Source: Pseudomonas sp. Teo4 (GTDB lineage: Bacteria > Pseudomonadota > Gammaproteobacteria > Pseudomonadales > Pseudomonadaceae). From it: a DNA stretch of 64,000 nt. The translations under genes were made by a program, and so were the position numbers. Positions within the stretch are counted from its first letter, which is position 1. Each line of letters opens with the position of its first letter. The notes under the pieces are model-generated. The model made no database searches. It was not told the DNA's origin and worked only from the letters and a program-made list of their open reading frames with translations. Where the stretch lies: positions 2,914,001 to 2,978,000 of the forward strand of contig NZ_JAXCIL010000001.1 of the NCBI RefSeq assembly GCF_034387475.1, given 5' to 3'. Shown one piece after another: positions 9,649 through 19,138 of this stretch.

Positions 9649-10701
9649 CTAGCGCTGAGGCGTCTGCTGCCCCGCGTTGCGGCTCCAGTCCAGCAACAGG
9701 CTGTAGCCCACCGCCAGCAGGGTCGGCCCGATGAACAGGCCGATGAAGCCAAAAGCGATCAGGCCACCAAATACGCCAAGCAACACGATCACCAGCGGCA
9801 GGTTGCCGCCGCGGCTGATCAGGTACGGTTTGAGCACGTTGTCCACGCCACTGATGACGAAGGTGCCCCAGATGCCCAGGAACACCGCCATGCCGTACTC
9901 GCCCTTCCATACCAGCCAGCCGGTGGCAGGCACCCATGCCAGCGGTGGACCCATGGGTATCAGGCTGAGCATGAAGGTCACCAGGCCGAGGATGATAGCG
10001 CCCGGAACACCTGCGATGAGGAAGCCGATCAATGCCAGCAGGCCCTGGGCTGCGGCCGTGCCGATCACCCCGTTTACCACGCGCTGCACCGTGCCAGCCA
10101 CCAGTTCCAGGTAATACTCGGCACGCTCGCCCATCAAGCGCTGCAACAGGCGCAGGACGAATGCCGCCAATCGTGGCCCGTCGCGGTAGAAGAAGAACAC
10201 GAACACCAGGCTCAGGGTCAGTTCGAGTACGCCACTGCCCAATTGCGCACTACGTGCCAGCAGCCAGTTGCCGACCTGGCCCAGGTGGGGCCTGAGCGAA
10301 GCCAGCAGCACTGCGCCCTGCTGGTCGAGGGACTCCCACCAACTGACCAGGCGTCCACCAACCAAGGGGACACCCGCCAGCCAATCCGGTGCATCAGGCA
10401 GGCCGTCGACCTGCACATCACGCACGAAAGCCGTGGCATCGCGAATGTGGTCCGCCAGATTGAAGCCTAGCCAGACCAACGGCAAGGCCACGACCAGAAT
10501 CCAGACACTGGTCAGCAGGCTCGCCGCAAGGGTTTCACGGCCGCCCAGCACGCGGGTCAGCAGGCGCATCAGCGGCCAGCTGGCAAAAGCCAGAATCGCC
10601 CCCCACAGCAACGCCGAAATGAACGGCGCCATTACCCACAGGCCGGCCCCCAGCAGCGCCAGCAAGAGAATCTGGATCAACAGGCGGTCATTGTTGGCCA
10701 T
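9649..10701 (-). CDS. AI-2E family (PerM/TqsA-like) membrane protein
   Basis: A 350-residue polytopic protein of the AI-2E transporter family: two N-terminal spans, a periplasmic stretch, then a block of hydrophobic segments. It has the family's motifs, such as GTAAAQGLLALIGFLIAGVP and the C-terminal GLIAFGFIGLFIGPTLLAVG. Members move varied substrates (signal molecules, Na+/H+), so the substrate is unknown. The start ATG is at 10699-10701; the gene is 12 bases after the DUF4892 gene and probably in its operon. Confidence 0.85.
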   Translation of the reverse strand: MANNDRLLIQILLLALLGAGLWVMAPFISALLWGAILAFASWPLMRLLTRVLGGRETLAASLLTSVWILVVALPLVWLGFNLADHIRDATAFVRDVQVDGLPDAPDWLAGVPLVGGRLVSWWESLDQQGAVLLASLRPHLGQVGNWLLARSAQLGSGVLELTLSLVFVFFFYRDGPRLAAFVLRLLQRLMGERAEYYLELVAGTVQRVVNGVIGTAAAQGLLALIGFLIAGVPGAIILGLVTFMLSLIPMGPPLAWVPATGWLVWKGEYGMAVFLGIWGTFVISGVDNVLKPYLISRGGNLPLVIVLLGVFGGLIAFGFIGLFIGPTLLAVGYSLLLDWSRNAGQQTPQR

Positions 10702-10713
10702 GGTGACGCTCGA

Positions 10714-11508
10714 TCAACGAATCAGTTCAAGGTGCAGGCCATCGGTGGGGGCATTCCCGACCTCCAGCCGGTTGCTGCGCACCCCGGCCTTGACCAGTTG
10801 CTCACGCCAGGCTTCGGCCTCGGCTCCGCTGAGGCTGGCGCGCAAGGTGCTGTCGAGGTTCAGGCTGCGCCCAAGCAAGGTCACCCAGGCAGGTTGCGGC
10901 GCCCCCAGGTCAGGGTAGTCGAGCTTGCCGGTGTCGCGCATCTCGCGCAGCACGGTAGCTGGCGTGGGCAGCAATTCGCCCAGCGGGCTGCCCGCGACGA
11001 ACTCTTCGACGTGCAGGTAGGCGCGGCGGTTGCCACGGGTAACGCTGTACAACGCCACCAGCGTGTCGGCCTCTTCGGCCGAGCGGCGCAACAGGATGAA
11101 TGCCTGCTGCTCGTCACCGCCATTGAGCCGTGCGTTGCCGAACACATCGTTGGCCCACAGGCTGGCTTCGCCGCAATCGCGGCCCTGGCACCAGAACAAG
11201 GGATAACCGCCATCATGCTGCAGCTGTTCGCGAGCGCTGGTGAAGGCCTCACGGGCGGTGCGCTCGACGGGCAGTTCGTAGGTCACCGAGCTGACTTGGC
11301 CGCGGCTTTCGACCTTTTCGTCGACCCGCAGACGGCCGCTTATCTTGCGTAGCGGGCCCATGGGGTAGACGCGCTCCTGTTCGACGGCCGGGCGTTGGTC
11401 GACGACTTTGGCATCTAGTGGAACCGGCAGGCTACCCGCCCATGAAGCGGCGCTGGCAAGCGTGAGGCAGGCGGCGAAGGTGGTGCGGACGAAAACGAAT
11501 ACGCTCAT
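10714..11508 (-). CDS. DUF4892 family exported protein
   Basis: A 264-residue protein starting MSVFVFVRTTFAACLTLASA with a signal peptide cleaved around SWAGS. The body matches the DUF4892 pattern of Pseudomonas (periplasmic, one Cys pair in LFWCQGRDCGEASLW). The C-terminal 40 residues (SGAEAEAWREQLVKAGV...) resemble the tail of OmpA-like modules. The ATG at 11506-11508 was preferred because the signal sequence begins there; a longer frame upstream would have no signal. Function unknown. Confidence 0.8.
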   Translation of the reverse strand: MSVFVFVRTTFAACLTLASAASWAGSLPVPLDAKVVDQRPAVEQERVYPMGPLRKISGRLRVDEKVESRGQVSSVTYELPVERTAREAFTSAREQLQHDGGYPLFWCQGRDCGEASLWANDVFGNARLNGGDEQQAFILLRRSAEEADTLVALYSVTRGNRRAYLHVEEFVAGSPLGELLPTPATVLREMRDTGKLDYPDLGAPQPAWVTLLGRSLNLDSTLRASLSGAEAEAWREQLVKAGVRSNRLEVGNAPTDGLHLELIR

Positions 11509-11617
11509 CGGCCACCCATGGGGCGCGTGGTGACGAAGCGAAGCTCCAGGATGTGTGGCATGTGCATGGTTGTCTCCCTGTTCAACCCGCCAAGCCTCGG
11601 CACTTGTCCGGTGCAAG

Positions 11618-12472
11618 TCAAGCAAAGCCAAAGAAGCGATTGAAACAGTCTGCGACAAGGATCGCGCCCTGCTCATCGTTCAGGTGCAAATGATGCCCGC
11701 CGGGCAGCACCACCCGCTCAAAGGGTAGCTGCTCCAGCAACTCGGTGTGACGCCCGAGCATGCCATCGGCTGCCACCACCAGACAGCTCGGGCAACTGAC
11801 CCGACGTACGTAGGCCATCGCCTGGGCCTGATTCAAGCGCACCGGCGAAGGCAAGGTCAGCCGGCTGTCGCTGCGCCAACTGTAGCCGCCGGGCACCGGC
11901 ATCAGCCCACGCTGGGCCAGCAACTGCGCAGCTTCGTGGCTGACCGCGACCATCCCCTTCATGCGTGCTTGCACGCCCTCTTCCACCGAGGTGTAAACCG
12001 ACTTGCGTTTGCCATCCAGGCGCAACTGCGCCTGCAACGACATGCCCAGACGCTCGGCCGCGTCCTGCTCTGCGCCGGTAGGCGGTATGACGCCGTCGAT
12101 CAGCGCCAGGTGGCTGACCCTGTCCGGCAAGGCACCGGCCAGCTGCACCGAGATGATTGCCCCCAGTGAGTGGCCAAGCAGGGCAAAACGCTGCCAGCCA
12201 AGCTGCTCGGCAACCCGCAGCACATCGTGGGCGTAATCGGCCAGGGCGTAGCCAGCCCCAGGCGGGCGGTGTTCGGAATACCCATGGCCGGCCAAGTCCA
12301 GCGCGACGATGCGCAAACCCTGCAGGCGTGGCGCCAGGCGGGCGAAGCTGTTGGCATTGTCCAGCCAGCCATGCAGCGCGATCACCGGCAGCCCGTCCGG
12401 CGGCCCGAACAGGTGTGCGGCCAGCTCGATATGCCCCAGGTTAAGGCGCACCTCTTCGACGTGCAGGCTCAT
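11618..12472 (-). CDS. Alpha/beta hydrolase
   Basis: A 284-residue alpha/beta-fold hydrolase. Visible elements are the oxyanion-hole motif LHGWLDNANSF, the nucleophile elbow GHSLG, and a late His in LPGGHHLHL as catalytic base. No lid or signal peptide gives the substrate away. Its ATG overlaps the stop of the preceding hydrolase gene by four bases (ATGA), indicating translational coupling of two paralogous hydrolases. Confidence 0.88.
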   Translation of the reverse strand: MSLHVEEVRLNLGHIELAAHLFGPPDGLPVIALHGWLDNANSFARLAPRLQGLRIVALDLAGHGYSEHRPPGAGYALADYAHDVLRVAEQLGWQRFALLGHSLGAIISVQLAGALPDRVSHLALIDGVIPPTGAEQDAAERLGMSLQAQLRLDGKRKSVYTSVEEGVQARMKGMVAVSHEAAQLLAQRGLMPVPGGYSWRSDSRLTLPSPVRLNQAQAMAYVRRVSCPSCLVVAADGMLGRHTELLEQLPFERVVLPGGHHLHLNDEQGAILVADCFNRFFGFA

Positions 12473-13257
12473 GCCTGGCTCCAGCGGTCGAACAAGCCCT
12501 TGATCAGGCTGGCGGTGTCGGCGGGGCGCTCCAGCGGGAACATATGGCCACCCGGTACGCTGTGGTACTCGCCGTTGGGCATGCCGCGCACGGCAAACGT
12601 GTGGTGACGACGAATCACCCGGCTACGGTCGCCACGCACCATCGCCAACGGCACCTGCAACTGCCGCGCCGGTGCCGGGCTGGCATGGGGGATGCTGCGG
12701 TAGATGCTGATCTCGGTGGCTGGGTCGAAGCGCAGCCGCAGCCCCTCGTCCACCGTTTGCAGGCCATGCTCCAGGTAGGCTTCAAGGCAGTCGGGGTCGA
12801 AATTGCGGAACAAGGTCTTGCTGGCAAAATAGTCCCGTGCACTGTCACGATCGGTAAAGGCCTCACGCCGCCCCAGGGTGCGACCCGCTGGTGTGATGCG
12901 GTCGATGAAACCAAAACGCTTGGCAGTGCGGATCAGCCATTGGTCTGCGCGGGTCAGCACCGGCGAGTCGAGCATCACCACGCCCCGGTATAACTCCGGG
13001 CGGCGCAGCGCGGCATGCAGGTGCAACACACCACCCAGGGAATGGCCGACACCCCAGACCGGCTGGTCCTGACGGGCCAGATGATGCAACAGTTCATCGA
13101 CCAGGTTCTGCCAGTTGTCATCGACCGGGAAGCGCGGGTCGTGGGCGTGCTGGGCCAGGTGAGTCACCTGGTAGTCCGGCGCCAGCGCGGCGAACAGCTT
13201 GCCGTAGGTAGCCGAGGGAAAACCGTTGGCATGGGCGAAGAAGATCTGCTGCGACAT
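12469..13257 (-). CDS. Alpha/beta hydrolase
   Basis: A 262-residue hydrolase starting MSQQIFFAHANGFPSATYGK (HANG forms the oxyanion turn), with nucleophile motif GVGHSLGG and a C-terminal His in SVPGGHMFPLE. The ATG at 13255-13257 is favoured because family similarity starts there; an in-frame ATG at 13290 is an alternative since neither has a strong ribosome site. Substrate unknown. Coupled to the next hydrolase gene by a 4-base overlap. Confidence 0.86.
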   Translation of the reverse strand: MSQQIFFAHANGFPSATYGKLFAALAPDYQVTHLAQHAHDPRFPVDDNWQNLVDELLHHLARQDQPVWGVGHSLGGVLHLHAALRRPELYRGVVMLDSPVLTRADQWLIRTAKRFGFIDRITPAGRTLGRREAFTDRDSARDYFASKTLFRNFDPDCLEAYLEHGLQTVDEGLRLRFDPATEISIYRSIPHASPAPARQLQVPLAMVRGDRSRVIRRHHTFAVRGMPNGEYHSVPGGHMFPLERPADTASLIKGLFDRWSQA

Positions 13258-13345
13258 GGCGCCAGGTCCGAACCGGGGATGGTCGCTCATTGTCAGCATC
13301 GCGAAGGCTCTCGGCAATGTCCGGAAAGGTCATCGCACAGGGCAA

Positions 13346-13729
13346 TCAGGACAGGTCGAAACTGAGCAACGAGCGGCGCAGGCAGGCTTGCATGTAGGCC
13401 AGCTGGCTCTCGAGCACTTCACGGGCCAGGCGCTGGTCCTGGTGGTCGAGCTGCAGCCGGCGCAGCGCCAGGCAGCTGGTCTGCAACAGGTGGGACACAC
13501 GCAAGCAGGCGTCCTGCAGCTTGCGCAGGTCTTCCTCGCTTTGAAGCCGGGTGGCTGGGTCCGGGCAGCTACTGCCCTGGACCTTACCCATCAGGTAATA
13601 CAACTTGGCGTCCGCCGCTTCTCGCAAAAGGCTGTACTCGGCGAAGTCCAGCATGTCGTTGGCCTGCACTTTGTCCATCATGGGCTGCAAATTCGCACAG
13701 CGCACCAGCTCCAACCTTCGACCACTCAT
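13346..13729 (-). CDS. Small helical protein of unknown function
   Basis: A 127-residue, probably all-helical cytoplasmic protein (leucine-, glutamine- and arginine-rich, e.g. QTSCLALRRLQLDHQDQRLA). No signal peptide, membrane segment or motif that I recognise. It lies in a run of same-strand genes between sixA and the hydrolases, and its codon use looks native. Confidence 0.65.
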   Translation of the reverse strand: MSGRRLELVRCANLQPMMDKVQANDMLDFAEYSLLREAADAKLYYLMGKVQGSSCPDPATRLQSEEDLRKLQDACLRVSHLLQTSCLALRRLQLDHQDQRLAREVLESQLAYMQACLRRSLLSFDLS

Positions 13730-13828
13730 CCAGCACTCCCAGCCTCTAACATGCTTCCGTCATCTGGATGCAACGCTAGCAATGCCTCGCCAAAGGCGGC
13801 AACTGACAAAAATGCCAGTTGCCCAGTT

Positions 13829-14287
13829 TCAGTCTGGTGAATTAATCGCGTGCAGGGTCATCAGGCCTGCCAATGGCCACTCCCCTTCCAGCTCCGCCAG
13901 GCTGGCAGTGGTCATGGGCGCGGGTTGCTGGCCGTGACCATGCTCCAGCATTCCGACCAGTGTGCCCACCAAGGGTTGGTGGCTGACCAGCAGCACATGC
14001 TCGAGGCCCAGGCGCTCGATTTCGCCAATCACCTGCCGCACGTCGCTGTCCGGGGTCAGCCATGACACGGTTTGCACAGGGTCGGCAAAGCCCAGCGTGT
14101 CGTGCACCAACGCGGCGGTTTGCTGGGCACGCACATACGGGCTGGCCAGAATGGCTTGCAGGGGCTGGCCCAACAGGCGTGCGGCACTGTGCAGCACCTG
14201 CTCGCGGCCATGGGGCGTCAAGCGACGCTCGGCGTCGGTATTGGCCCGCGGTTCGGCCTCGCCATGACGCAGAATCCAGAGTTTCAT
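13829..14287 (-). CDS. sixA: SixA phosphohistidine phosphatase
   Basis: A 152-residue histidine-phosphatase-superfamily protein. The N-terminal catalytic motif LRHGEAEP (His8) and a second conserved His in LLVSHQPLVG match SixA, which removes phosphate from phosphohistidine (in E. coli from phosphotransfer proteins such as ArcB and the nitrogen PTS). Its start overlaps the stop of the DUF4389 gene by four bases. Confidence 0.9.
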   Translation of the reverse strand: MKLWILRHGEAEPRANTDAERRLTPHGREQVLHSAARLLGQPLQAILASPYVRAQQTAALVHDTLGFADPVQTVSWLTPDSDVRQVIGEIERLGLEHVLLVSHQPLVGTLVGMLEHGHGQQPAPMTTASLAELEGEWPLAGLMTLHAINSPD

Positions 14288-14631
14288 AGCTTGGGCTCTT
14301 CATCGCGTACCGGGTGCGCTGCTGGCGCCACGGCGTGAGGCGCCTCGCCTTCAGGGGCACGCGGCGTCGGCCAGTCGGCGAACGGCCAGGGTTTCTGGTC
14401 GCTGTGGAAACTGCCGAAACGACCGATCTGTGCCAGGTACTGGCTGAGGCTGTCGCCGAAGTTCATCAGGCTGGCGCTGGGGGCGCCGTAGACCAGCCGG
14501 TAGATGAGCTGCACCAGGACCAGGCCACCCAGCAGCAACTCGGCCAGCTGCCAGACCACCAGAAACACCAGCATCCACAGCACCCGCAGGATGATCGACT
14601 CGCGTTGCGCGCGCTCGGGGGTATCGTTCAT
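14284..14631 (-). CDS. DUF4389 family membrane protein
   Basis: A 115-residue protein with one long or two short membrane segments (residues 15-50, including LWMLVFLVVWQLAELLLGGL). A motif around YRLVYGAPSASLMNFGDSLS matches DUF4389. The C-terminal tail is Pro/Ala-rich. It is located between gpsA and sixA and coupled to sixA. Function unknown. Confidence 0.82.
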   Translation of the reverse strand: MNDTPERAQRESIILRVLWMLVFLVVWQLAELLLGGLVLVQLIYRLVYGAPSASLMNFGDSLSQYLAQIGRFGSFHSDQKPWPFADWPTPRAPEGEAPHAVAPAAHPVRDEEPKL

Positions 14632-14665
14632 GTCTTGCTCCTTGCTCTTGTCAGCCGCTGAAGGC

Positions 14666-15691
14666 TCAGTTGAAACCGCTTGTGGAAATGAAGTCGACGT
14701 CGGTCTTGGGTTCGGCGCGCATCAGGTGCTCGATGACCTGGTTCAGCGTACGGCCTTCGAACAGGATCGCGTGCAGGCCTGCCACCAGCGGCATGTACAC
14801 CTGTACCTCCTGGGCCTTGGCTTTGAGCACCTTGAGGGTATTGACCCCTTCGGCCACCTCGCCCAGGCGGCTGACCGCCTGTTCCAGGCTCAGGCCCTGG
14901 CCCAGCGCATGGCCTACCTGGTAGTTGCGGCTCTTGGGCGAAGAACAGGTGACGATCAAGTCGCCGACCCCGGCCAGCCCCAGGAAAGTCATGGGGTTGG
15001 CCCCCAGGCTCACGGCAAAGCGGGTCATCTCGGCCAGGGCGCGGGTAATCAGCATGCTCTTGGTGTTTTCCCCCATGCCCAGGGCAACGGCCATGCCGGC
15101 AATGATGGCGTAGACGTTCTTCAAGGCCCCGCCCAGTTCGACGCCGAAGCGGTCGCTGCTGGCATAGACCCGGAACGTGCGCCCGTGCAATACCGCCTGC
15201 ACGCGCTGGCACAGGTCTTCGTCTTCACTGGCGACCACGGTGGCGGTCAGCGCATGTTCGGCGATTTCGCGGGCCAGATTCGGCCCCGACAGCACGCCAA
15301 TGCGCGCCTGGGGGGCGATTTCTTCCAGAATCTGGCTCATCAGCTTGAAGCTCTGCGCCTCGATACCCTTGGTCAGGCTGACCAGGCACTTGCCGCGCAG
15401 CAGTTCGGCATGGGGGGCCAATACACTGCGCAGGGCGCTCGATGGCAGGGCCACGAATATCAGCTCGCAGGACTGCAGCGTAGCCAGCAGGTCGTTGACC
15501 GGCTCGACTCCATCAAGCAGGCGAATGCCCTTGAGGTAACGCGGATTCTCGCGATTGACGCGCATGGCCTCGGCCTGCTCGGGGTCGCGCATCCATTGGC
15601 GCACCGGCACGTTGTTCTCAGCCAGCAGGTTCGCCACGGCGGTGCCGAAGCTTCCGCCTCCCAGAACTGCAACAGGTTGCTGTTCAGTCAT
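14666..15691 (-). CDS. gpsA: Glycerol-3-phosphate dehydrogenase [NAD(P)+]
   Basis: Makes sn-glycerol 3-phosphate from dihydroxyacetone phosphate for phospholipid synthesis. The 341-residue protein has an N-terminal nucleotide-binding loop ([17 protein letters not shown]), the conserved SLTKGIE and [10 protein letters not shown] motifs, and the [13 protein letters not shown] stretch carrying the catalytic lysine. The start is the ATG at 15689-15691. First gene of the minus-strand run that continues into DUF4389 and sixA. Confidence 0.97.
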   Translation of the reverse strand: MTEQQPVAVLGGGSFGTAVANLLAENNVPVRQWMRDPEQAEAMRVNRENPRYLKGIRLLDGVEPVNDLLATLQSCELIFVALPSSALRSVLAPHAELLRGKCLVSLTKGIEAQSFKLMSQILEEIAPQARIGVLSGPNLAREIAEHALTATVVASEDEDLCQRVQAVLHGRTFRVYASSDRFGVELGGALKNVYAIIAGMAVALGMGENTKSMLITRALAEMTRFAVSLGANPMTFLGLAGVGDLIVTCSSPKSRNYQVGHALGQGLSLEQAVSRLGEVAEGVNTLKVLKAKAQEVQVYMPLVAGLHAILFEGRTLNQVIEHLMRAEPKTDVDFISTSGFN

Positions 15692-15790
15692 ATTCAATCC
15701 GTTAAAGCCAAAAAGTTAAGTGGCGACCGGACCATTATACGGTGCGGATGCGACAGGAACAGTGCATGACGTGCGCGCTTCAGTGGCTTT

Positions 15791-16017
15791 GAGATCGCGC
15801 GCCGCCCGCGCGGCGCATCGCGAGCAAGGCTCGCTCCTACGTTTTTTTACGGCCAATAACACCTGTGACTGGCGCGCGCGACCGCCTTGTTTGTACGACG
15901 CGATACCGCGCCATGCGCCAAGGCGTTCGCGCGCAAATCCCACAGGCATAACTGGCCCGAAACAAACGTAGGAGCGAGCCTTGCTCGCGATGCGCCGCGC
16001 GGGCGGCGCTCGATCTT
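15791..16017. repeat. 227-bp nearly continuous palindrome (nested REP-like element)
   Basis: Outer arms at 15791-15844 and 15965-16017 are inverted copies with about 52 of 54 bases matching. They contain the core GAGCAAGGCTCGCTCCTACG, a different REP family from the GGGTAAACCC type. The inner arms are inverted too (GGCCA...CCTGTG...GCGCGCG at 15851-15880 against 15925-15957). The symmetry centre is CGCGATACCGCG at 15899-15910. As a result, both strands encode nearly the same peptide. No coding gene is credible here. It fills most of the gap between gpsA and the TonB receptor gene. Confidence 0.88.
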
Positions 16018-16100
16018 AACGCCACTACAAAAACACCGACAGGCACCCCGCCCCCCAAAGTCAATCCACAGCACTGGCAAAAGGCCCAAGGTCAGTTAAC

Positions 16101-18248
16101 ATGCCTGTTTCATCTCTGATACAAGGCCGTATCGTGTTCCCTGGCACGCCCCCTTACCCGCGCCTGCTGCTGCTGACCGCCCTGCTCGGTGGCCCGGCCA
16201 TGGCCGATGACTTGTTCATCGACAATTCTGACTTGCCGCAGGTTCTGACCGCCACGCGCCTGAAACAATCCCCGGCGGCGGTACCGGGCAGCATGACCGT
16301 GCTCGACAGCGAGCTGATTCGCGCCAGCGGCGCCCGTGATATCCCGGAGCTGCTGCGCCTGGTGCCGGGCATGATGATCGGCTACGGTGCCGGCAACCAG
16401 CCGACCGTCAACTATCACGGCAGCAACGTCAACGAAGCACGGCGCATGCAGGTGCTGATCGATGGCCGCTCGGTGTACCGGGCGGGCCTTGCCACGGTGG
16501 ACTGGAGCGATATACCCGTGGCCCTGGAGGATATCGAGCGCATCGAGGTGTTCCGCGGCCCGAACACCGTCAGCTACGGTGCCAACGCCTTGATGGCGGT
16601 GGTCAACATCCTCACCCGCAACCCCGCCGACAGCCACGGCACGCGGGTCAAGCTCACCCGCGGCCAGGACGGCATCAACGACTACTACGCCAGTCACGGC
16701 TTCGGCTGGGACGGCGGCGACCTGCGCCTGTCGGTGTCGGGGCAGCAGGATGACGGCTTCGACAGCGACCAGTTCGGCAACGACTACCGCGACAGCCGCC
16801 GCCTGAACCGCTTTAACCTGAGCGTCAGCCATAACCTGGCGCCCGACCAGACCCTCGAATGGCAACTGGCGGCCAAGGAAGGCAGCAACCAGCGGCCTTA
16901 CACCTACCAGCCGGTGTTCGGCAAGTATGCCGCCGGCACCGACGCGGACGTCAACGCCAAGGATTACGCAGGCTCGGTGCGCTGGAACATCGACTTCAAC
17001 CCAGAGCACAGCTTCTACATTCAAGGGTCGGCTCAACACTTCGACCGCCAGCAAGTCTGGCTGGCGTGCGACGCCCTGATGGCGTTCAGCCCAGCGTTGA
17101 CCCAGCTCTGGCAGCTGAACCCGGACTTCGCCGAAAAGGTGGCACGCAATCTGTCGACCGGGAATCTGCCGACGACTACCGACCCGACACTTAGCGCCCT
17201 GCTGACCCAGGCACAGTCGCAATGGAACAACGGTGGCAAAAGCACTGTCTGTGGCGATGTCGACCAAAGCACCCGCGAAACCCGCTACGACCTGGAAATC
17301 CAGGACACCCTGAGCCTGACCGACAACCTGCGCCTGCTCAGCGGCATGAACTACCGCTATGACCGCGCCGACTCGCAGACCTACTTCAACGGCAGCATCG
17401 ATGACCAGACCTGGCGCGCGTTCGGCCAGCTGGAGTGGCGTGCGGACGAACACTGGATCGTCCAGGGCGGTGCGATGTTCGAGGACTCGCGCCTGTCCGG
17501 CAGCTCGCTCACTCCGCGCATGGCGGTGAACTATCTGATTACCCCGCGGCACGGTCTGCGCGCGGTGTACTCCGAAGCGGTACGCTCGCCCGACATGTTC
17601 GAGAACAACGTCAACTGGAGCTACACGGTCAAGAACCTGACGCCCAATGCGTTCGGTCTGCAAAATGGCGAATACTTCGTCAAGACCCGCGGCCCCGGTG
17701 ACCTCGATCAGGAACGCATGCGTTCGCGCGAACTGGGCTACAACGGTTACTTCAGCGACATCGACCTGAACATGGACGTAAAGCTGTTCTACGACGAGAT
17801 CACAGGAATGATCAGCGAGCCTCTGAGGAACAACCAGTACATCGCCAGTAACGCCAACAAGGCCCGATTCAGCGGCAGCGAGGCGCAACTCGACTGGCGT
17901 GCGACCCAGCGCGACCGCCTGCGCCTGACCTACGCCTATGTCGACGCCTGGGCCAGCAACCCGCTGGACAGCGCCAACACCGCCCGCAACAGTGGCTCGG
18001 CCGGCTGGATGCGCGAATGGGGTGACGGCTGGTCCAGCGCCCTGTTCTATTACGGCGACGATGCGCTCAACCAGTATCGCTACGAGCGCCTGGACCTGCG
18101 CGTGGCCAAGCGTTTCCGTATCCAGGGCAGCAACCTGGAACTGGCCGCGCTGTGGCAGCAGCGTCTGGACGATGAACCGACCACGACGATCCAGAACCGC
18201 TACGACAGCCGCCACCGCCTGAGCGTGAGCGCGGAGCTGGAGTTCTGA
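16101..18248 (+). CDS. TonB-dependent outer-membrane receptor
   Basis: A 715-residue receptor with a signal peptide ending GGPAMA before DDLFIDNS. A probable TonB box (LPQVLTATRL) is followed by a plug domain (PELLRLVPGM, VLIDGRSVYR, IERIEVFRGPNTVSYGANAL), and the beta-barrel ends in Phe (SVSAELEF). There is no N-terminal signalling domain of the FecA/FpvA type, since the mature protein starts almost at the TonB box. The ligand is unknown. The ATG at 16101 has AAGG nine bases upstream. Its stop overlaps the next start (TGATG), joining it to the binding protein and the kinase. Confidence 0.93.
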   Translation: MPVSSLIQGRIVFPGTPPYPRLLLLTALLGGPAMADDLFIDNSDLPQVLTATRLKQSPAAVPGSMTVLDSELIRASGARDIPELLRLVPGMMIGYGAGNQPTVNYHGSNVNEARRMQVLIDGRSVYRAGLATVDWSDIPVALEDIERIEVFRGPNTVSYGANALMAVVNILTRNPADSHGTRVKLTRGQDGINDYYASHGFGWDGGDLRLSVSGQQDDGFDSDQFGNDYRDSRRLNRFNLSVSHNLAPDQTLEWQLAAKEGSNQRPYTYQPVFGKYAAGTDADVNAKDYAGSVRWNIDFNPEHSFYIQGSAQHFDRQQVWLACDALMAFSPALTQLWQLNPDFAEKVARNLSTGNLPTTTDPTLSALLTQAQSQWNNGGKSTVCGDVDQSTRETRYDLEIQDTLSLTDNLRLLSGMNYRYDRADSQTYFNGSIDDQTWRAFGQLEWRADEHWIVQGGAMFEDSRLSGSSLTPRMAVNYLITPRHGLRAVYSEAVRSPDMFENNVNWSYTVKNLTPNAFGLQNGEYFVKTRGPGDLDQERMRSRELGYNGYFSDIDLNMDVKLFYDEITGMISEPLRNNQYIASNANKARFSGSEAQLDWRATQRDRLRLTYAYVDAWASNPLDSANTARNSGSAGWMREWGDGWSSALFYYGDDALNQYRYERLDLRVAKRFRIQGSNLELAALWQQRLDDEPTTTIQNRYDSRHRLSVSAELEF

Positions 18249-19138
18249 TGGTCCGTCTGCTGCGCCTGCTGCTGATCTGCCTCTGGCCCATGGGGTCGCT
18301 GTCCGCCAGCGAAATCCTGTTGGTCGGCGGCGAAGATCAGCCCGGCATTCGCAGCTTCGTGGCGGCCCTGGAGAGCCGCCGCAGCCACGACACGGTGCGT
18401 TTTCAGACTACCGCGACCTTGCCCCGCCCCGGCCAGCTGAGCGCCGACCTGCGCCTGATACTGCTCGATGGTGCGGCGCTGGAGTGGCGGCTCGCCGAGC
18501 CGGCCGGCCCTCCGGCACTGGCGATGCGTATCAGCCGGGTGCAGGCCCAGCAGCGCCTTGGCAAATCCCGCCCAGCGTACCTGTGCCTGCTGTGGAGCGA
18601 CCCACCCCTGGCGCGGCAATTACGCCTGGCGCGCTACCTGCTGCCGCAGGCGCAGCGAATTGGCGTGCTGTACGGTGAAAACAGCCACTTCCTGCTCGAA
18701 GAGCTGCGCCATGCCGCCCACTCTCTGGGCCTGGAAATAGTCGCGCAGGACTGGCCGGACCAACGAGACAGCCGGCCACTGCAACACCTGCTGCTCAACA
18801 GCGACGTGTTGCTGGGCCTGGACGACCCCGACCTGTACAACTCGAAGACGGCCAAGAACCTGCTGCTCAGCAGTTATGGCCGACAGATGGCGCTGATCGG
18901 GCCGAACGCCGGTTTCGTTCGCGCCGGCGCCCTGGCCAGCAGCTACAGCGACCAGGATGACTGGCTGGCGGTCCTCGACCAGTTGCTCGACCAACCGCCC
19001 TCGCGCTGGCCACGCAGCCTCTATCCGGCGCGCTACGGCGTCAGTGGCAACCAGCAAGTGGCCCGAGCACTGGGCCTTGAACCGATCGATCCGAAGGCCG
19101 CTGCCCAGGCCCTGGCCGCAGGAGAATCCACCCCATGA
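18248..19138 (+). CDS. Periplasmic binding protein of the ABC_sub_bind type
   Basis: A 296-residue protein with an N-terminal signal peptide ([20 protein letters not shown]). Its two-lobed fold pattern resembles ABC transporter substrate-binding proteins of the TrpX-like group ([20 protein letters not shown], then a lobe with [22 protein letters not shown]). No permease or ATPase gene is nearby. It overlaps the receptor gene by one base and the kinase gene by four, so it more likely feeds the kinase's sensory side than a transporter. Ligand unknown. Confidence 0.82.
   Translation: MVRLLRLLLICLWPMGSLSASEILLVGGEDQPGIRSFVAALESRRSHDTVRFQTTATLPRPGQLSADLRLILLDGAALEWRLAEPAGPPALAMRISRVQAQQRLGKSRPAYLCLLWSDPPLARQLRLARYLLPQAQRIGVLYGENSHFLLEELRHAAHSLGLEIVAQDWPDQRDSRPLQHLLLNSDVLLGLDDPDLYNSKTAKNLLLSSYGRQMALIGPNAGFVRAGALASSYSDQDDWLAVLDQLLDQPPSRWPRSLYPARYGVSGNQQVARALGLEPIDPKAAAQALAAGESTP

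Noticed and set aside
15716..16064. Small frames on both strands with nearly the same peptide
   Set aside because: They translate the two halves of the palindrome and are not genes.
16110..18215. A 701-codon frame opposite the TonB receptor
   Set aside because: The plus-strand receptor is unmistakable; the reverse frame has only low-complexity Val/Ala/Gln sequence.
16101..18248. Siderophore receptor of the FecA/FpvA signalling type
   Set aside because: The mature protein begins almost at the TonB box, leaving no room for an N-terminal signalling domain, and no sigma/anti-sigma pair is adjacent.
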